Source of the DNA: UBA7957 sp965224675
GTDB lineage: Bacteria; Pseudomonadota; Gammaproteobacteria; Granulosicoccales; Granulosicoccaceae
Reading direction: 5' to 3'
Length of the DNA stretch: 64,000 bases
Assembly: GCA_965224675.1 (NCBI GenBank)
Contig: CBDDAA010000004.1
Coordinates: forward strand, 2,914,001 to 2,978,000
Each line of letters starts with the position of its first letter. Position 1 is the stretch's first letter. Of this stretch, positions 62,118-64,000 are shown piece after piece. Below the pieces are notes generated by a model. The model searched no databases, had not been told where the DNA came from, and was given only the letters and a program-made list of their open reading frames with translations. A program made the position numbers and the translations under genes.

Positions 62118-62308
62118 AGCCAGCCCTGTACAACAGCGGCCCTTACTCACTAACGCCGATGAGCAGGATATTGTTTTCCTTGTTTTAATTTCATAGGATA
62201 GCTTTGGTTTGATCGAATTTTATTACTCGGGTTTAGAATCCGTAGAAATTCAGATGCAGAAACCAAAACCGGGCAACACTTCTTCTTTTCATCCTCGAGA
62301 ATCATGCC

Positions 62309-62503
62309 ATGGGCGATATCAGTTGGATCAATATTATCTGGGCTGGAATTTTAGGTTTTTTTATTATTCGGATGTGGCCGAACGCAATGAATTGGAGTAA
62401 GCATGGGCCTAAAGGAAGTGGCAATGACTGGACCACCTATATTATGTTAATGGCCGGTGTGGTCCTTTTTATCGCTTTTTTAATTTATTCAGTGAGATCT
62501 TAG
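62309..62503 (+). CDS. Small membrane protein of unknown function
   Basis: 64 aa with two membrane segments (about 5-25 and 42-62), separated by a polar, Trp/Gly-containing loop (NWSKHGPKGSGNDW). Looks like a real short membrane protein by codon use and hydrophobicity. The ribosome site is poor. Convergent with the minus-strand ATPase gene. Confidence 0.6.
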   Translation: MGDISWINIIWAGILGFFIIRMWPNAMNWSKHGPKGSGNDWTTYIMLMAGVVLFIAFLIYSVRS

Positions 62504-62595
62504 AATCCCGGTAAGCCAGCACGATTAATGCTTTTATAGGCTCTTCCTGACGAGAATAAAATACTTCGTGTCAAGGATCTGGAATAATTCATCAC

Positions 62596-63531
62596 TCAAC
62601 CTGAAAAAACCCAACTGGCGAGTAAGTGACGATCTTCTTCACCGATATCTTCTTTAAACCAATCACTCACTTTATTGCTCTTTTCCTCAATCATGCCATC
62701 TGAGCTAATATCACTTAATAAACCCGCTTTACGTTGATCTATCACCACTTGTTTCATTATTGATGAAGTAATTTGTAAGCTTTCGGTCGCATACCCGTAA
62801 ACCAAGGCAGATTCACAAAGCCGGTTAATCAAGCGCGGAATCCCTGCGCTGGCTTTACTTACCAAATCAATAGCACCCTCGGTAAAAATGTTGTCCTCCT
62901 CTGCTCCTGCAATATCTAATCGGTTACTTATATATTGCTCTATATCATCATTCGACAATGGTTTTAACTCATGATAGACACTGATTCGCTGGGCAAATTG
63001 CACCATAGACTCAAGTGCGATAGTACTGCGTAATTCGGGTTGACCGACTAGAATTACATTAAGCAATTGATCTTTTTCGGAATTGATATTACTTATTAAT
63101 CGAAGCTGTTCTAACTCATCAACAGATACATTTTGGGCTTCGTCGATTATCAATACGGTTTCTTTTTGTTTTGCATAATTATCTAGTAAATAATTCACAA
63201 AAAGCTTATGCAGGAGAGTCTGATCATCACTGCTCTGATCATCTAGGTCAAAGGCCGCAAAAATCTGCTTTAACAAGGATCCAAAATTTACATGTGTATT
63301 TGCAACATATCCGACTCTGCTTGTATTATCCAGTCCATCAAGCAGCTGACGTATCAAGGTTGTTTTTCCGCTACCTATCGGACCTGTCAATACGACAAAT
63401 CCGGTATTATCAATAAGCCCATATTCCAACATTGCCAAAGCAAGACTTTGATCCTCCCCAAGATAAAGAAAATGTGGATCCGGCAATAAGGAAAATGGTT
63501 TTTCTTTTAATTTATAAAAAGACTCGTACAT
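62596..63531 (-). CDS. ExeA-like AAA ATPase of the exosortase-associated polysaccharide locus
   Basis: 311 aa. Starts MYESFYKLKEKPFSLLPDPHFLY as in the GspA/ExeA-type and XrtA-associated ATPases. Walker A TGPIGSGKTTLIRQL, Walker B VLIIDEAQNVSVDELEQL, sensor ILVGQPELRSTI, Arg finger region IPRLINRLCESALVYGYA. No peptidoglycan-binding C-terminal domain; instead it ends with KVSDWFKEDIGEEDR. Located right after a tyrosine-kinase gene, as in exopolysaccharide loci with exosortase XrtA. Ends 80 bases past the small membrane protein convergently. Confidence 0.88.
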   Translation of the reverse strand: MYESFYKLKEKPFSLLPDPHFLYLGEDQSLALAMLEYGLIDNTGFVVLTGPIGSGKTTLIRQLLDGLDNTSRVGYVANTHVNFGSLLKQIFAAFDLDDQSSDDQTLLHKLFVNYLLDNYAKQKETVLIIDEAQNVSVDELEQLRLISNINSEKDQLLNVILVGQPELRSTIALESMVQFAQRISVYHELKPLSNDDIEQYISNRLDIAGAEEDNIFTEGAIDLVSKASAGIPRLINRLCESALVYGYATESLQITSSIMKQVVIDQRKAGLLSDISSDGMIEEKSNKVSDWFKEDIGEEDRHLLASWVFSG

Positions 63532-63546
63532 AGATGCAGTCCGCCC

Positions 63547-64000
63547 TTAATAATAAGGTGTGTTGTAGCCATAGGAAGATGTTTTATCACGTGATTTATT
63601 GAGAATCGTACCTATAACGTTATGTCCCTTAAGCAAATCCATACAACGGGAAACTTCCTCTCGCTTGGTTTTTCCTTCCTCCACTACAAACACCAAACTC
63701 TCAATATTCGGTAATATTTCGAATACATCATCGGTAACCAACATCGGTGGCAGATCAAATATAATGATTCGGTTTTTATATCGATCTTTCATTTCTTCTA
63801 TCAATCTTCTTACCTTCGGTGTGCCGAGAACTTCAGACGATTCATCAATTGGTTTTCCACCGGGCAATACCACGAGACCATCCATTGCAGGCGTAAACAA
63901 AGCTTCCTCCAGCGGCAAGTCATCCCTGATACAGTCAATCAAGCCGTACTCGCCCTCGTAATTAAACAAATTGCGAATATTGGGACGGCGCAAATCAAAA
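63547..64000 (-). CDS. BY-kinase / CpsD-CapB-type tyrosine kinase (partial)
   Basis: Runs off the right edge; about 150 codons are visible. The fragment opens with FDLRRPNI, the Walker A' motif (DADLRRP) of bacterial tyrosine kinases. GLVVLPGGKPI, IIIFDLPPMLVTDD (Walker B) and VFVVEEGKTKREEV follow. It ends SYGYNTPYY, a short Tyr-rich tail as found in autophosphorylated members. It controls polysaccharide chain length or export. 15 bases upstream of the ATPase gene, so cotranscribed. Confidence 0.92.
   Translation of the reverse strand, partial: FDLRRPNIRNLFNYEGEYGLIDCIRDDLPLEEALFTPAMDGLVVLPGGKPIDESSEVLGTPKVRRLIEEMKDRYKNRIIIFDLPPMLVTDDVFEILPNIESLVFVVEEGKTKREEVSRCMDLLKGHNVIGTILNKSRDKTSSYGYNTPYY

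Noticed and set aside
1..64000. CRISPR array or phage region
   Set aside because: No regularly spaced direct repeats of the right size, and no cas, integrase or structural phage genes seen.

Overview
The window looks like a chromosomal segment of a moderately AT-rich marine gammaproteobacterium. This is inferred from UgpBAEC, PhnCDE, a RutR-like TetR regulator, a YccA/BI-1 protein, YggS, a DksA-like zinc finger and, at the right edge, an ExeA-like ATPase next to a BY-kinase of the type found in exosortase-associated exopolysaccharide loci. A genus cannot be assigned from the sequence alone.

Region 1 (1-15.4 kb) is the most unusual part. On the minus strand two FabH-like ketosynthase genes lie head to tail, one with the catalytic Cys and one with Ser in its place. 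On the plus strand follow an orphan 445-aa protein with a weak kinase-like signature, a stop-coupled 54-aa ORF, a free acyl carrier protein, a B12-binding radical SAM enzyme, an acyl-CoA dehydrogenase of the prolyl-carrier-protein oxidase type, a free-standing adenylation enzyme, a tandem ectoine-synthase-like cupin, IlvD and a 2OG-Fe(II) oxygenase. Together they look like an aminoacyl-carrier-protein natural product pathway that I do not recognise. The double EctC-like cupin suggests a cyclic imine or amidine step.

Region 2 (15.5-23 kb) has a Calx-beta autotransporter facing a four-gene ABC importer of the ThiY/pyrimidine type. Region 3 (23.4-29 kb) is an O-acetylation island: an AlgI-like MBOAT and two SGNH proteins flanked by two paralogous SASA-type esterases, with a small TA-flanked MITE. 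Region 4 (29.5-34.4 kb) is a signalling module: TPR-like protein, pseudo-receiver protein, MglA-like GTPase, two small partner proteins including a roadblock protein, a truncated PAS protein, and a cytosolic PhnD-like protein.

Region 5 (34.6-44.7 kb, minus strand) has a PhnD-PhnC-PhnE-PhnE importer, then a reductive pyrimidine degradation operon (beta-ureidopropionase, dihydropyrimidinase, PreT, PreA) followed by a small DMT-like protein and a RutR-like regulator. Region 6 (45.2-54.4 kb) has UgpB-A-E-C for glycerol-3-phosphate or its diesters, a lipoprotein, a dimethylglycine-dehydrogenase-like flavoprotein and a choline-kinase-like enzyme. Region 7 (54.4-64 kb) is mixed: tandem DUF1566 proteins, a Prx6-type peroxiredoxin with a perfect upstream inverted repeat, a DksA-like zinc finger, a decayed IS21-family element with both ends, a GNAT gene surrounded by related CTAG-centred palindromes, an SOS-associated peptidase, tRNA-Ser(UGA), a BI-1 protein, and the exopolysaccharide ATPase and kinase that run off the window.
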